Shown in pieces: positions 30,960 to 41,604 of a stretch of DNA of 60,000 bases (position 1 is the first letter of the stretch; every line of letters starts with the position of its first letter). Position numbers and translations under genes: made by a program. Under the pieces are notes generated by a model that did not search any database, was not told the DNA's origin, and saw only the letters and a program-made list of their open reading frames with translations. Origin of the DNA: Strigamia acuminata (lineage: Eukaryota; Arthropoda; Chilopoda; Geophilomorpha; Linotaeniidae); the NCBI GenBank assembly GCA_949358305.1, contig OX442324.1:1293501-1353500 (forward strand). The letters run 5' to 3'.

Positions 30960-31112
30960 TGTTGGTTAATTGGTTTATAATTAGTTTTGTAACTATGGAT
31001 ACTAAATTGTATTGTAAGAGAAATAAAACAATGATCACAGAGTGAATGTTAAAATGGAAGACTTGTACATTTAATTTCATAATCGTGCCTAAATTTGGAC
31101 TGAATCACAACA
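30960..31112 (+). repeat. 3' LTR of Copia C
   Basis: Identical to the 5' LTR by eye. It is preceded by the polypurine tract ATATGGGAGGATA (about 30947-30959). Confidence 0.95.
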
Positions 31113-32963
31113 TATTTAAAGTTAACGGGAATTTAAAAAGGATCATAAAAGGGATTTAAAGAGAAATTAAAGGGAATCTTGCGGAAAGTGGACAGGAAAT
31201 CCTGAAAAACAATATACGAAATTTCTAGGAAAAAATTAAAATTAAGAGAGGTAATTTCAGTTATAAGTAGATAAATTGGTAAACAATCCAGTTTAGTAAT
31301 CAGGGATTCGGTTTGGAACTTTGGTAAACGGGAGTTGGTTTGAAAAAGGGAAATTACAAAACGGGCAAGAAGCTTAATGAAGGTTCGGGATTTTAAGGCA
31401 TAAATTAACACAGAGTAAGTTCTATATTGAGGAAAGATAAGAAGCAACTAACTAAAATATATGTGTGTATGCATGTGATAACCATGCCTAAACACTAGAC
31501 ACTGAGGAATGAGAAGAGAATAAGATTATTTTAGAATGGGCATTAAGGCAAAAGAAGGGGGGTAAATTCGAAAAATAATTCAAAAGTAATTATGGTGAAA
31601 ATTGAAAATTAATAATGATAAACTAATCTCAGAGGTTAGTAGGTACGATGGCTTACGAATTTAAAGCTGCCAGAAATTTAGAGAGAATTAAAAAGATTTA
31701 AAGACATTTAAAGAGATTAAAGAAATTTGACTTGATTTGATTTAATTTGTTTTGATTTAATTTGATTGATTTGGTTTGATTTAATTTGATTTAATTGGGT
31801 TAAGATGAATTCTATAATTTTAAGTTGGAATTTGGAATTGAATTAGGGCCTCACGAATTAAAGCCGAGTTGAATTGGGATTTAAATTAAGGGAAGTTAAA
31901 GAAATTTAAGGGAATGGTAAAATTGGTCACCCATGGATAACCTGTATCCAGAGGAAATAAATTGAGGCTAAATTAAAGGAGAGACATGCTATTGGTCATA
32001 AACAGAGAGTGGGGAATCATGATGGAAGAACCCGGATTGGGCCAAGAAAAACTTTAAGTGGGGTAAAAATAATTAAAATTAGATCGAATCAAGATAGATT
32101 AGGTTGAAGTTGTATGGACAGATGAATAGGTACTTGTAATAGTAGAACTGAAATTCGGAATTTGAAAAAAAAAAAACATTAAAGTTAAGGCTGGAATTTA
32201 ACGGAAATTATGAGGAAGGTAAACAGAAGATCCTGGAAACAATTTAAGAAAATGAATTAGTAACTAGAAATTGGGAATTAGTGATTTAATAAATTAGTAG
32301 TTGGCTAAGCTGATATTAAAAGTAGGATTAACATAAGAAAAATATTGGGTGGGCTAGAAATAGGATAGGTTCACCTGGAACAAAGGTGGAGTTGTCTTGA
32401 CTGGTAAAGCACATTTGAAATTGTAAGTGTAAATTCTGGTTTTATAAGGGGCAGTTAATCATTAAAGTTAAGCTTAAGGTTAAGGGAAATTGGGAAAAGT
32501 TTGTAAATATATCGAGAAATTCTAATGGGATTTGAAGAACAGAGGTAACCCTGTCCTAACAAAGAGTTGATTCCAAGATGGGGTGATGGTTATTAGTATT
32601 GATTGGGCCGATTTGATTGATTTATTGATCTAAAGAGAAATGAAATCCAAATTGAATTTAAAGGAATTAATAAAGAAAAAAAATAAATAAATAAATAAAT
32701 AGATTGACATTCCAAAAAAAAAACAAAAAAAAAACCAAGATTTAAGAGGGGAGGTCACTGAATGATTAAGCAAAAGGGGGGGGGAACAACATAGGCTAAA
32801 AATAATGAAAGGAATTCAATTGGTTTTTCCGAATAATAGAGTTGGTGGAACGATTGGGTTGGGGTTGCAGACTCATACCAAGGTTGGTACACATGCCAAA
32901 AAGGAAAAGAGAATGCAACCATCGGATTAGATAGAGTAAAAATACAAAAAAAGATAAGCTTAC
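31113..32963 (+). other. Purine-rich A/T-rich spacer inside the giant Gypsy element
   Basis: Noncoding, A+G on the plus strand with few C. It contains a TTGAT/TTAAT pentanucleotide-like stretch at 31730-31800, an AAAT microsatellite at 32681-32701 and a second nine-or-more-G tract near 32774-32784. Small open frames (31133-31447 minus) look random. It may be intronic for env or for an antisense transcript. Confidence 0.5.
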
Positions 32964-33135
32964 CATAAAAGGTGACGGTGAGAAGTGAGGAGAAACGACG
33001 TGACCTGACATCAAGTGTTGGGGGACGGATGAGTAACGAGGGTTGGTGGGTAATAAAATACTGGAGCTGGCCGGGGGACATCATTAGTCGGCACACAAAG
33101 AAAGAGCGGTAGATTCTTGTTGTTGGGCCCGGATT
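32964..33135 (-). other. Candidate antisense exon
   Basis: Minus strand: a pyrimidine tract plus CTTTCAG ends at 33136. An exon-like segment follows and then the donor GTAAGC (32963-32958). It encodes GPNNKNLPLFLCVPTNDVPR before a stop at 33011. A second frame is open throughout. The sites are good but the product is unknown, so this stays a candidate. Confidence 0.3.
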
Positions 33136-33734
33136 CTGAAAGATCGAGAAATTCAGGGTTTTTAAATAAAAATACACATGAGAATAAAAATAGAGGCACA
33201 GATATCTGATAGGGATCCAAGGTGGAGATCGATTGGTCACGTGTAGAGGTAGAACATCTTGAGCTGGCCGAACCACTAGATTGTTAGATAAACTAGACAA
33301 AAAAAGAGAGAAAAATTTAGATGGATGTATAAATCGAATAAAACAGTAAAACGAAGGTGAAATTCATAAAATAGATGTATACATCACGTATCATAACCTA
33401 TTTGAAGTCTATTGTGGTGAGGAGAATACTGGAGTGGACGGTGACAGGTGATAAAGATCCTAGAACCGGTTTGAAATCACCGTTGGCATACACACAAAGG
33501 AGGAGCGGCGGGAATACGGTTGGCAGGATGGTTCAGTTCCTAAAAATTCGTAGATTCGTGGTTTTTAATAAATATCTCATGTTGGGAGAGGTAAATGTAC
33601 TTATCTGACAAGAGACTCCGCGTGGTTGAGACGAAAGGAGACATGAATGAATCGCACACAGAGAGATCGTACACAAAGAGATCAGCGTCCCTGGAAACGG
33701 GTGACTACGAGACCGCTGGGGTAAATTTTGGCAT

Positions 33735-33939
33735 TCATCCGGGCAGGAGCGGGTCTAGAGCGGTAAAAAACAGCAGTTGAGGCATGTTAGGTTGCTGGAT
33801 GGACATAAAATCTTGCCTTTTGGGTTGAATTATTGAGGTGGGTGCTTGCTCGTTGCGTTGGCCGGCTGGCTTGCATGGTGTTTGAGTGCCGGAACTACCA
33901 TTATGCGATGCTGCGGTCCGGAAGAGCTTTGGGATTGGT
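33735..33939 (-). other. Candidate antisense terminal exon
   Basis: A strong acceptor (TTTTTATCTTTTTTAG, ending at 33940) opens a frame of about 67 codons. It contains PIPKLFRTAASHNGSSGTQT and QPKRQDFMSIQQPNMPQ and ends in TGA at 33735. Codon content looks protein-like, but I recognise no family. A GTGAGT donor at 34197-34192 could be its upstream partner. Confidence 0.3.
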
Positions 33940-34112
33940 CTAAAAAAGATAAAAATAAAACTAAGGCTAAACAAATTTGAAAATTGGATAAATAATACGG
34001 AGTAGGTTAATAATTAATTAGAAATAAATAAAAGATAATAATTTGATAAAATATGATGGAATAATAAACTAACGGGAGTGAATAAGGACTGGCGGGAGGA
34101 ACACGCGACTGT

Positions 34113-34139
34113 GACATCTGCGACATCTGCGACATCTGG
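34113..34139 (+). repeat. Short tandem repeat, 9-bp unit
   Basis: Three copies of GACATCTGC-like units lie between the candidate exon and the donor at 34197. Confidence 0.5.
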
Positions 34140-34370
34140 CGACGGATTGTTGGACCGCGGATTTTTCAGAGACCAGGCCGTGCGTATTACTACTCACCAG
34201 AGACGTGTGTAGGGAGTCAGAAAAGAGAGAAATGAAATTTGGAAACTAAATTACGACTAAAAGTGGGAAATAATTAGGGAAAATGGGAACTTAAGGTAAT
34301 ATAGAACAGAAAAGAAAACCTTTTGAAAAATAAAATAGGGAGAGATAACAAAGAAGATCACTATCACGTG

Positions 34371-34412
34371 TTCCCTATCACGTGTTCTCTATCACGTGTG
34401 GCCATCTGCTGG
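34371..34412 (+). repeat. Triple 14-bp repeat with CACGTG cores
   Basis: Three units of CTATCACGTGTTCC type each carry the palindrome CACGTG, the E-box bound by bHLH factors. They lie about 170 bp upstream, in minus-strand terms, of the GTGAGT donor at 34197. This is suggestive of a promoter for minus-strand transcription. Function is inferred only. Confidence 0.4.
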
Positions 34413-34742
34413 CGGAGGCTAGCAAAAATTGCCGGCATCGCGTACAATAGGGCCGGTGATGAATGCCCGGGTTGTTGATGGGTCACATTGATGACCGGGT
34501 GATATTTCATCAGTGCTCATTTGGGGCTTGTCTGGTTATTTAACGTTTTATTCAAAAATAAAGGCTTGGTGATGATTTTGCAATGAGGAGGAGGAGTAGG
34601 AATATGCCCTGCTGAGTGGCTCCATCGGTGAGTAATTTGAGCATCAAACTAGTAAACAAACGTGAGTAACAGAGACAGACTGACCAGGAAACAGACAGAA
34701 TTGAAGGAGAAGAATTGAAGGAGAAGGGAATACATCGGATTG

Positions 34743-34781
<39 letters not shown>
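34743..34781 (+). repeat. Homopolymer of 39 A
   Basis: The uninterrupted A tract follows a short direct repeat (AGAATTGAAGGAG twice). It could be the tail of a retroposed sequence or simple slippage. No SINE or LINE body is recognised. Confidence 0.6.
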
Positions 34782-34783
<2 letters not shown>

Positions 34784-35079
34784 ACAAGAAAGGACACCAG
34801 AATAATTGGTTTTGATAGATTAACTAAAGAGAAATATTTCATCCCGACAGACAGTGGAGAGGTCAGAATGGCGGAATTAGGTACTCGCCTAGAATGTAAA
34901 TGGGAGATTTTATTAGGGATGGGGTACATGCACGCTATAAAGTAGGAATTAATGTGAAGAAAATACGGGAAAAAACAGGGATTATGTGCACGGAAAAAGA
35001 AGAAAAAAACAGTATTTTTTGTGTGCGTACGGACAGGCCGTGGGAACAAAAAATACAAAAATGAAAACCCAGATCAAGA

Positions 35080-35374
35080 CTTTTCATGATTTATTTTTTT
35101 CGTAATTTTATCTGTTATTGTGTCGGAGTAAATTTGATGAGCAGTTTTATACTAAACAGAAGGTGCTCTTTGTTTTTTCGATTGAGAATTTTGCTCTACC
35201 AGTCTTAGTTTAAAAGTTAGAGTTGGAATGACCTTGAAGAAAAGGTCAGAGGTCAAATTTTTTCACATTTTTGAAATGCCCTCATTTAGTTTACTAGTAC
35301 TACATTTGTTTCATTCATCTCACTCAAATAGTCTTTTCGTTATTTGACCGGCTTCGTTCATTTGGGACACCTTG
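35080..35374 (+). repeat. Isolated mariner/MITE-like right end
   Basis: The order of motifs (a GACCTTGAAG...AAGGTCA...GGTCAAATTTT block, then TTTGGGACACCTTG and TA) parallels the right end of the mariner at 17883-18180 and of the MITE at 54742, but the tip differs (CAAGGTGTCCC inward). No left end was found. It is probably a fragment of another mariner family. Confidence 0.4.
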
Positions 35375-35447
35375 TATATTGGTTTATGTATATTTGTGGT
35401 TGTATTATATATATTGGTTTATGTATATTTGTGGTTGTATTATATAT
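35375..35447 (+). repeat. Two-copy ~36-bp tandem repeat
   Basis: TATTGGTTTATGTATATTTG followed by TGGTTGTATTATAT occurs twice in direct succession, next to the mariner-like end. Confidence 0.7.
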
Positions 35448-35712
35448 ATATTAGAGAAAAAAAAAGGGGGAAAAACACTCGATTCCGGGTAGATATTTTG
35501 TTTTGATTTTATTTCAGTAAAATTACAATCTGGCTAATGTGACTCCTACTTATGACTCCCACATCAGGGTTCGGAATGGAGGCAGGATGTTGCCCTAAAA
35601 AGAGAAAAAAAAAAGGGGGAGGAAAAAGTAAATACACAAAGTTTAGAAGACATTTTGAGGTGACGGAGGAATCATCAGTTTAGGCACATACCGACAGAAG
35701 GGGTGTGAATTT

Positions 35713-36243
35713 TTAGGTGTGTACGCCGTCCGGCCACATCAATACTTCGGCGCTTTCTTCGCTGTGCTCCTCGGCCTCATCTGGAAGGGTTGAGACCGCG
35801 GGGATGGTCGACAAAGAGGAGGTTTCCACGATGGATGATTGCTGACCAACCGGCGGCTGAGGCGAAGCGTCGGTGGCAGGAATGATGGTTGATAAGGTGC
35901 GCCGAGTCGGAAGAGTGATGCTGACGGGATTGGTGGGCGGTACAGGAAGTGGGGCGGCCGGTTGTGATTGGGGGATGAGTTGGTGTCGAGTGGTGGAAGG
36001 AGTGCCCGGCCGACGGCTTGGTAGGTTGGGGCCTGGTTTGGCGAGGGAGGGGCGTCAACGACCGCCCCGTGAAATTGCATTGTCCAGGGTAGTGATGATT
36101 GGTGGTGTCGGGCGAAGATTGGAAAGGGCATCACCAGGGAGTCGCTCTTGTCCAAGGTACAGTTTGATCAAAATAAACAGTCCTACCGACAAGACACACG
36201 CCCAGAATACATAGGATAGAATCCAGCAAATGAGACGGAAGGT
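35713..36243 (-). CDS. Candidate antisense exon: single-pass membrane protein with Pro/Ser/Thr tail
   Basis: Minus strand: the acceptor T11 CAG ends at 36244. The frame then reads TFRLICWILSYVFWACVLSV with GLFILIKLYLGQERLPG, one strong membrane segment of about 25 residues ending in basic or polar sequence. After 62 codons a TGA (36057-36055) interrupts. The same frame continues for over 110 codons as Pro/Ser/Thr-rich protein (PLPVPPTNPVSITLPT) to an acidic end (DEAEEHSEESAEVLMWPDG) and a stop at 35713. The TGA sits in CGT-TGA-CGC, consistent with a CGA codon changed by CpG decay. I know no matching family. Confidence 0.45.
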
Positions 36244-36403
36244 CTGAAAAAAAAAAAGAGAAAAAAAAAAATGAGAGTAAAAAATATATAGATGCGAATA
36301 CAAAAAAAAATAAATAAATACAAATAAAATAGAATAAAATAAAATAAAATGTAAATAGGAAGGGAGAAGAGGAAGGGAAGAGAGAGAAAAATGACACACT
36401 TAC

Positions 36404-36610
36404 GGAATTTCGGGGCATCTCGCGCCGGCGATAAGAGTTGGTAGTGTCGGAGACATCTCGATTTAGCGTGCGCCCTCTGCTAAGGGTGGGGCTTGATGAG
36501 AGCGGGGGATGCGACAAGGGCAAACGCGGCGACGAAGTTTTGGCGGAGGCTCCCAGGACCTCCACGGTCTCGTTAAAAATAACTCGGGGTTTGTCGACCC
36601 TCCGCGAATG
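36404..36610 (-). CDS. Candidate upstream antisense exon
   Basis: An open minus-strand frame (PRVIFNETVEVLGAS; TLSRGRTLNRDVSDTTNSYR) ends at 36404 exactly at the donor GTAAGTG. The intron to 36244 is 160 bp. The junction is phase 0, so this frame joins the membrane exon in frame. Upstream, 36610-36850 shows coding-like sequence in other frames, an ATG at 36830 (MGVSKHCIALNNMS) and a possible acceptor CCTTTACCTCCTCAG near 36850. The true start is not resolved. Confidence 0.4.
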
Positions 36611-36850
36611 GAGTCGGAACGGTCAAACTTCTTACGAGATGGGGCGGTTGGGGGCTCGTGATTTGCAAGAGCGTATAAATCTTCCGCCGTAGGTGGAGAG
36701 AGCGGTTGAGTCCTGGCTAAGCTCGATCCCTCGGAAAATTGGGTTCGAAATAGAAAGCGCCTTGGGAGTGGAAGTTCGAGGGCTCGTGCTCATGTTGTTC
36801 AGTGCAATGCAATGTTTGGATACGCCCATGGTTGAGACGGGAGTGCAACT

Positions 36851-38770
36851 GAGGAGGTAAAGGGGTGAACGAGGGTTTTTTATTCTCGGCTCGGGAATGA
36901 GGTGTGCCGGGAAGATGGGAGATCCGAAATTCTTTAGTTGCCCCAATGGCAATTGGAGAAAGGAAAAGGAAAGAAGGTCAGGAGAAAGTGCAGAAGTAAA
37001 CAACGAATTTGGATCGTTGGATCAAGTGATATCGGTCAACAGATGAAAAGGAGAGAAGAGAGAGAAAGGGGGAAAAAGAGAGAAGGGAAAAGGAGAGGGA
37101 AAAACTATTAACGGTTGTAATTTAAATGATTTTTTTTTTAAATTTTTAAGAGAAAGAAAAAAAAAAGGGGGAGAAGAGAAAAAAAAAAGAATTAGGTTTT
37201 GATGGGTTATTGGTTTTAATTGGGAATTGGGTGCCGGAATTTATTAACTGGGTTTTATTGTGGTTACATTGTAGATTTATTTATGGGGTTTTGCATAACG
37301 GCGGGATAATGTTTACTTATGCAACGTTCTCGTTTGGAGGTGATGGTGAGGTTCATGTTTCTTTTCGAGTAGTGAGAGGGGGAGGGAGGAGAGCTGTGGA
37401 TGTTTGAGTTGTTAATATCAGGTTCACTGACCTGGGAAAGCGGTTGTGCAAGCGGTGGTGTTTTCGCCAATTGATTCAGTGGATTTGATGGGATTGAAGT
37501 TTTAGTTAATTTTGGAGGGAGAAAGAAACGTGAGTGTGGTTTAATAAGTTTGTACTGGGTAATACATTTATATGGGCTGTGACAAATTAATGGATTCAAT
37601 AAAATAAATAAATTAATTAGTTAATAAAGTTTTCAGGTTTTAATTGATTATGTTTTAAAAGGAAGCAAGATTCCGATTTCTTCACCAATGGTTTGGGAAG
37701 GGGGGATCAGGGAATTGCGGATGCCAGGTCGGCTGGAGGCACAGGTGTCGGGTTTGCAAACTCGTGTAAATTACGGGGTGCAACTTGATAAACTTCGTTG
37801 GAATTGCAGTCGAAAGAAAAAGAGGAAATAATGATTATATGTGTGCATATATATGTGCAGTTTTGAGGTTTTAATCATTTTGAATGTCGATAGTAATTTG
37901 TGTCATGTACCTCGTAGAGTCACTTTTCGGTGGCAAAGAATAATTGTATCTCATTAGCATAGGCTGTGGGAAAGAATGTGTGCATTTTTTTTTTTGTTTA
38001 AAAAAGAAAAAAAAATATAAGCTGGATTTATATTCGGGATTCGGCCATTTGATTTGTGTATTTAAGTTTTGATTCACATCTGATTGCGCATTCAAATTTT
38101 GCATTTGATTCTCGCTTTTAATCTTTTGAGAATGGTGTTGGGAGAATTTTAGGTGTCATCTAATGTAGTGGGAGATAATAACCCTTTAGGGATTGGGTAA
38201 GGGACATGGGGTGTGTATATAGTGTATAAGAAGGGTTTATTTACGGTTTTGGGATAGGTACACGTTGCTCACGGGGGTGAGTAATCAAATTTCCAACGTT
38301 GGTAACGCCATTTAGTGTGCCGGTAACTAAATAAGGTGGAGCAGGACAGGACGCGATGCGTGGCGCCCTCTCGTATCAAGTGGGTGCGTCATATTGTGAG
38401 TTGTAACATAAGCAGGTCTCAGGATTCGGATTTCGGGGGTTTTGGGGGAATGTGTTTTGGATTGTCGTGATCATTCATATGTTCTAAAATTAATAAGTAT
38501 TATGAATAAATTAGTTAGGGAATATTTAGCTTCTCACGAGTTCACATGTGTCATTCGTTGGTAAACGTGTATAATAATCACGGTCGCCGTGAAAAGGATT
38601 AATGGTTGGCTGATCGATTAACTAATGGGTCAGTTTTAATTGTAGTGTAGTTAATGCATTCATTGATGTATTTATCATGTTCCTTGTTGCATTTCTTGTC
38701 TTTCTTGTTGCACTATACTAAGTTTGGGAGGTCGGTAAATACTAATGGTGGAGGATAGGGTTAATAATTG
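36851..38770 (+). other. Spacer before env, no firm gene
   Basis: It is mixed A/G-rich to 37200, then AT-rich. A plus-strand frame at 37700-37830 encodes RELRMPGRLEAQVSGLQTRV and a basic end, 47 codons, which could be an exon. Minus-strand frames (37264-37599, 37871-38104) are Asn/Gln/Ser-rich and probably random. A TATA-like GTATATAGTG lies near 38215. I can defend nothing stronger. Confidence 0.3.
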
Positions 38771-38786
38771 TCTTTTTTTTTTCTAG
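38771..38786 (+). promoter_or_regulatory. Candidate splice acceptor for env mRNA
   Basis: TCTTTTTTTTTTCTAG lies 31 bp before the env ATG. Env of Gypsy-type retroviruses is made from a spliced RNA, so this is the expected position. The donor was not identified. Confidence 0.55.
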
Positions 38787-38817
38787 TTATACAGGTGACC
38801 GGAGCCGCATTAAAGTA

Positions 38818-41604
38818 ATGATTGGTGCCGGTTGGTGGGTCTTCGGGATGGTCATTGGTGGTTGGGCCAGAGGGGAGGTTGTCAGTACCGGTGAGACTCA
38901 GCTATCATTGGACGAAGGAATAGGGGCGGAGTCAGGTGGGACCAATGGTACCGCCAACTTAACAGCAGTGAAAGTAAGGAAAACTGTGGGGCTGGGCTCT
39001 CTGTCTGTGTGTCAATGGCGCAGTGATAAAGCTGTTTGTGCAAAGGACCACGGAGGAGCGGGGTCAGCCCATGTGGGCGCAATCACCCAGGAATGGTGTG
39101 GACATGGAGCAGATTTCTGTTCTCGATGCGTTCTCGGCACAATTACGCGTCTATTGGACACAAGGCGTAGGTTTTGGAGGATTAAAGAAGTGCGAACCGA
39201 GTTTCAACCTCACGAGAAGGGGAATAATGTACGTTACAACTGTTCCAGTCGGGAGGAATCCTGCACATGTGGAGAAACTCGTTGCAATGGGGATACCGCC
39301 TTTTGTAACAAATGGAAGTGTGATCCTGCAGCGTCGTGTTTTTGTGCCACGCAGTTGGTGGGAGCAAACAAGGTCTACCAGGGAGTTGCGGAAGGGAAGG
39401 GAGGAGCGGAAAGGGTCTGGTTGACCAATCCACAGGTCGTGTCGTACCGAACCTGTGCCTTTAGAACTCCACTTTTGGGCGAACAAAAGCGGAAAACATT
39501 GGCTATAGGTTCCGAAAGGAAGATCCAATTCGACAATGAAGTCGGTACTTTGAGACTGCAATTGCCCGGTTTGGTAGTCGGGGCACCGGGTAACCTGACC
39601 CTGAGAAAGGGTGGACTAGAATACTGCACCGAGATAACTTCGATTGGTTATTTTGAGTTGCCAACAGAGTTTATCGTGAATCCAGGCCGCTTGTTGGCTA
39701 TTCTGGAAAAAACTAATGGTAATTATCGGGTTGAGACCTTTGAAGTTCCTGACCAGAAATTTTGTCGCAGATTTGTGTGCATTTTCTGTTGGGAGTTCAT
39801 CCAAAACATAAGTTGTTTACCAGCTAATGTGGCCGGCGCCATTTATGTAATAGCTGCTGTCATAATAGTGACACTGTTGTGCTTCCTTAAGAAGATAATA
39901 GGAATAATTGTTCGATCAATTAGCCTGTTTTGGTCTTGTAATGTGTTGTTATGGCGTTGTATGAAATGCACATTGCGGCTTACAATGCGAGCAGCAGTAA
40001 GAGCCGGAGAGCATACAGGAGGAAAATTGGGAAGCGTTCGTAACAATCTCTACCGCGAAAGGGTGAGAGCGCCCGAGCCCTTGGGTTTTGCGGTAGTGCT
40101 CACCATATTACATTTGTGTATGGGCGTGACGGTAGGAGATCTTACTGGGTGTGACAAGCATGTGGTTGCCACTCGTGTTGTGGGGGACTGCGAGACGGAT
40201 GGGCAGTCTGTTGGGTGTGACGTCCCTTTGAGTACGCAGGCTATTTTCCCAAATTTGGGGTTCACCACATGTTTTTGGCTGTAGTCAGAGGCCAGAGAGC
40301 CAATTGTCGGGTTGGCTGTCTCTTTTAGGCGGGTAAGATGCGCATGGCTAACCAACACAACCTATTTCACTTTTGAGGTGAGTATGGAAACTATTTCAGC
40401 CAGCTATCAGGCTGACAGTGACCAGTGCAGGTGGGGAAGACAATGCAAAGATAATTCCGAGTTTCCCGATCTAACTACAGAGGCCAAGACGAAAGAAGGG
40501 GGGCATGGGTGTTTCAGTAGACAACCAGGATCAATCTGCCAATTTTATCGTTGGTATTTACAGCCAAGATTTGATACCACCTTCCGCGTGGAGAGAGTGA
40601 ATGGGGTGACTTGTCACCCCCAGTTTGAAACAGTGACTGATGAGGGCTTGACATTGACTCAGGTCCACATGGATGACCGGATTATGCTTGCTAATGGAAT
40701 GGAGTTGACCACATCTAAGAACCCAGGGTGGGAAGACCTAAACATTGACATGGACTTGATTCAGAGTTATTTCCAGCCGTGGGAAGTCTATCTGGATAGG
40801 GCTGCGCCATTTGGCCAACCCTTGGCGGGAAAATTGGGGGAGATTCAGGCCACCCAGCCTTTGGTGAACGAGTTCTCGTTCGATCCCCGTTTGAGTCATT
40901 GTGTTTCTTCAGGCGAGGGTGTTAATTGTTATGCCCAGAGGTCTTACTTGACTAAAAAAAGAGTTGAACAGTCCAACAGGATCCCGGTAGCCCTAGCCAA
41001 CCACTTCCTGAAATTGGATTCGGCCCATGTCATCTACTCTGAGTTAATTAAGAGCGGATCGGTTGAGGTACAAATGTCCGTGCCCGGTTTTAAGGGACTT
41101 GTGTCTGGTGCCCGAGTGGTGCCAATGCTGGAGTCCTTTGCAGAGCCAGGGGGCTGTCACAGCTGTCAGGTGATGGCAGTGTTAAAGATCAGGGCTTACT
41201 CGACCGATCAGGCAGGTCCAGTGCAGATTCGTTTCGACACTGTTGACCATCACACTCGGATCCTGCATCTGGAATTGATATCGAAGGTTCATGTGGTTGA
41301 ATTTATGAGCAACCAGAAGTGTGTAAGCGACAGACTCTGTCTGGTCTCCGGAGGGAACATTGCCTGTAAGGCAATTAGTTACTGTTTGGAGGATCCTAGT
41401 TTGACGCTGGATGGACCAAATAAGACATCATTCTTGCAGGAGGAGGGCAGAAATGCTGGCTCTGGGATTTACAAGTGGTTGTCAGACGCTGAGTGGAGTC
41501 CAGTCGGAGTAATTCAAATAAGTTTGATTGTGATGGCAATATTACTACTTTTGCTATTCACCATTACCATGTTGGTAAGTATCGGCTCCCGACTAAGACA
41601 ATAA
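38818..41604 (+). pseudogene. env: Envelope glycoprotein precursor, phlebovirus Gn/Gc-like, one in-frame stop
   Basis: One frame runs from 38818 to 41604, broken only by TAG at 40282-40284. Residues ~1-335 form a Cys-rich ectodomain (Gn-like). A membrane segment at ~338-360 is followed by a Cys-containing cytoplasmic stretch (FWSCNVLLWRCMKC), a second hydrophobic segment at ~421-439 like an internal signal, then the Gc-like part starting DLTGCDKH. Past the stop, codons ~562-577 (GHGCFSRQPGSICQF) resemble the class II fusion-loop region of phlebovirus Gc. A C-terminal anchor (IVMAILLLLLFTITMLV) ends at residue ~920. The Gn-TM-Gc-TM order matches a bunyavirus M-segment precursor. The similarity is judged by motif and layout, not by search. 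Confidence 0.7.

Larger units (their letters stand above)
26373..31112 (+). mobile_element. Copia C, intact Ty1/Copia retrotransposon
   Basis: The two 153-bp LTRs (26373-26525 and 30960-31112) look identical by eye. The target duplication is TATTT (26368-26372 and 31113-31117). A half-tRNA primer site, a polypurine tract and one uninterrupted 1,436-codon frame make it the only element here with no visible defect. It must be the most recent, or one of the most recent, insertions. Confidence 0.95.

Noticed and set aside
32755-33300. 181-codon minus-strand frame
   Set aside because: It reads through a good intron acceptor and donor and is Phe/Tyr/Ser/Leu-rich because the strand is pyrimidine-rich. 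Only the exon-like part was kept as a candidate.
34552-35058. 168-codon minus-strand frame with a long Phe run
   Set aside because: The Phe run is the translation of the 39-A homopolymer on the other strand; there is no supporting motif.
35375-35447. Possible CRISPR-like or satellite array
   Set aside because: There are only two direct copies without spacers and the locus is eukaryotic; it is a short tandem duplication.
38882-39629. Several open frames antisense to or shifted within env
   Set aside because: Shadows of the env frame, with no start context or similarity.
40282-40314. A second env start after the stop, making two separate genes
   Set aside because: There is no ATG close to the stop and the frame is the same on both sides, so a single broken precursor is simpler.
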